Shown: piece after piece, positions 63,785-64,000 of the stretch | Position numbering within the stretch: the first letter of the stretch is position 1 | Layout: every line of letters starts with the position of its first letter | DNA from: Rhabditoides inermis | Taxonomy: Eukaryota; Nematoda; Chromadorea; Rhabditida; Rhabditidae | NCBI GenBank assembly: GCA_963966185.1 | Contig: CAWZYM010000224.1 | Location: 309,501 to 373,500, forward strand | Length of the DNA stretch: 64,000 nucleotides | Reading direction: 5' to 3' | Made by a program: the position numbers and the translations under genes | The notes under the pieces: generated by a model | Seen by the model: the letters and a program-made list of their open reading frames with translations, nothing else | The model's database searches: none | What the model was told of the DNA's origin: nothing

Positions 63785-64000
63785 ATAGGCACTGTGAATT
63801 GTCTGATATTGTTTATCAGACAATTCACGTCTGCTGTCTGTGTCGTGTTACTCAATGTCTTAAAAAGTGTCTTACAACTAAAATGACTCTCTTTTACAGC
63901 TATGTTCGTGTCAAATGGTTTTGGTGTACTTAATTATCAATTGATAAATGATAGAAATGAAATTGTTTTGTTTTTTTGAAACCATTGTCTTCTCGACACA

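Larger units (their letters stand above)
59226..64000. repeat. second segmental duplication, copy B
   Basis: Matches 51478-56520 from CAGAACATGAAG onward, with a single 206-bp-type unit and extra exons at 60.4-61.7 kb in place of the Tc1-like element. Confidence 0.85.

Overview
The window looks like nematode nuclear DNA, probably from a free-living chromadorean. Two chemoreceptor families known from nematodes are present: SRE (two genes) and SRSX (two genes and a broken copy). The conserved genes carry many small GT-AG introns, often 45-100 bases, and the DNA is crowded with CT/GA microsatellites and transposable elements. No prokaryotic features, rRNA or convincing functional tRNA gene were seen; the tRNA-like stretches are SINE heads. 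Species cannot be named from the sequence.

Layout. 0-3.3 kb: microsatellite-rich DNA with one possible first exon. 3.3-6.2 kb (-): RBM34-like nucleolar RNA-binding protein, 10 exons, with a SINE in one intron. 6.5-9.5 kb (-): tandem SRE chemoreceptors. 9.9-10.5 kb (+): small OCIA-like protein. 11.6-22.4 kb: SRSX cluster, one gene on +, one on -, and a truncated + copy split by a SINE. 23.2-27.5 and 33.5-35.8 kb: a segmental duplication, each copy encoding the same 64-residue secreted peptide; a 2-kb element interrupts the first copy. 27.5-31.6 kb: two LINE reverse transcriptase fragments. 36.4-43.7 kb (-): choline transporter-like protein (SLC44/CHTL), 25 coding exons, with candidate alternative first exons near 47 kb. 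49.5-50.7 kb (+): an unrecognised gene. 51.5-64 kb: a second segmental duplication. Each copy holds a transposon-like gene followed by a double B-box zinc-finger gene, and every copy is damaged differently; a 206-bp five-unit tandem array, a Tc1-like element and a LINE tail lie in the first copy.

The housekeeping genes (RBM34, SLC44) appear intact. The chemoreceptor, peptide and zinc-finger loci have evolved by duplication, inversion and transposon insertion. The most novel signals are: (1) composite elements with a large 5' palindrome and a short GC-rich 3' hairpin, one of them dated by an empty site inside this window; (2) an 8-mer, TACGTTTC, heavily clustered in the SLC44 introns; (3) the peptide gene pair; (4) the transposase-like gene with its repeated first exon. 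All exon structures were read by eye from splice signals and reading-frame continuity.
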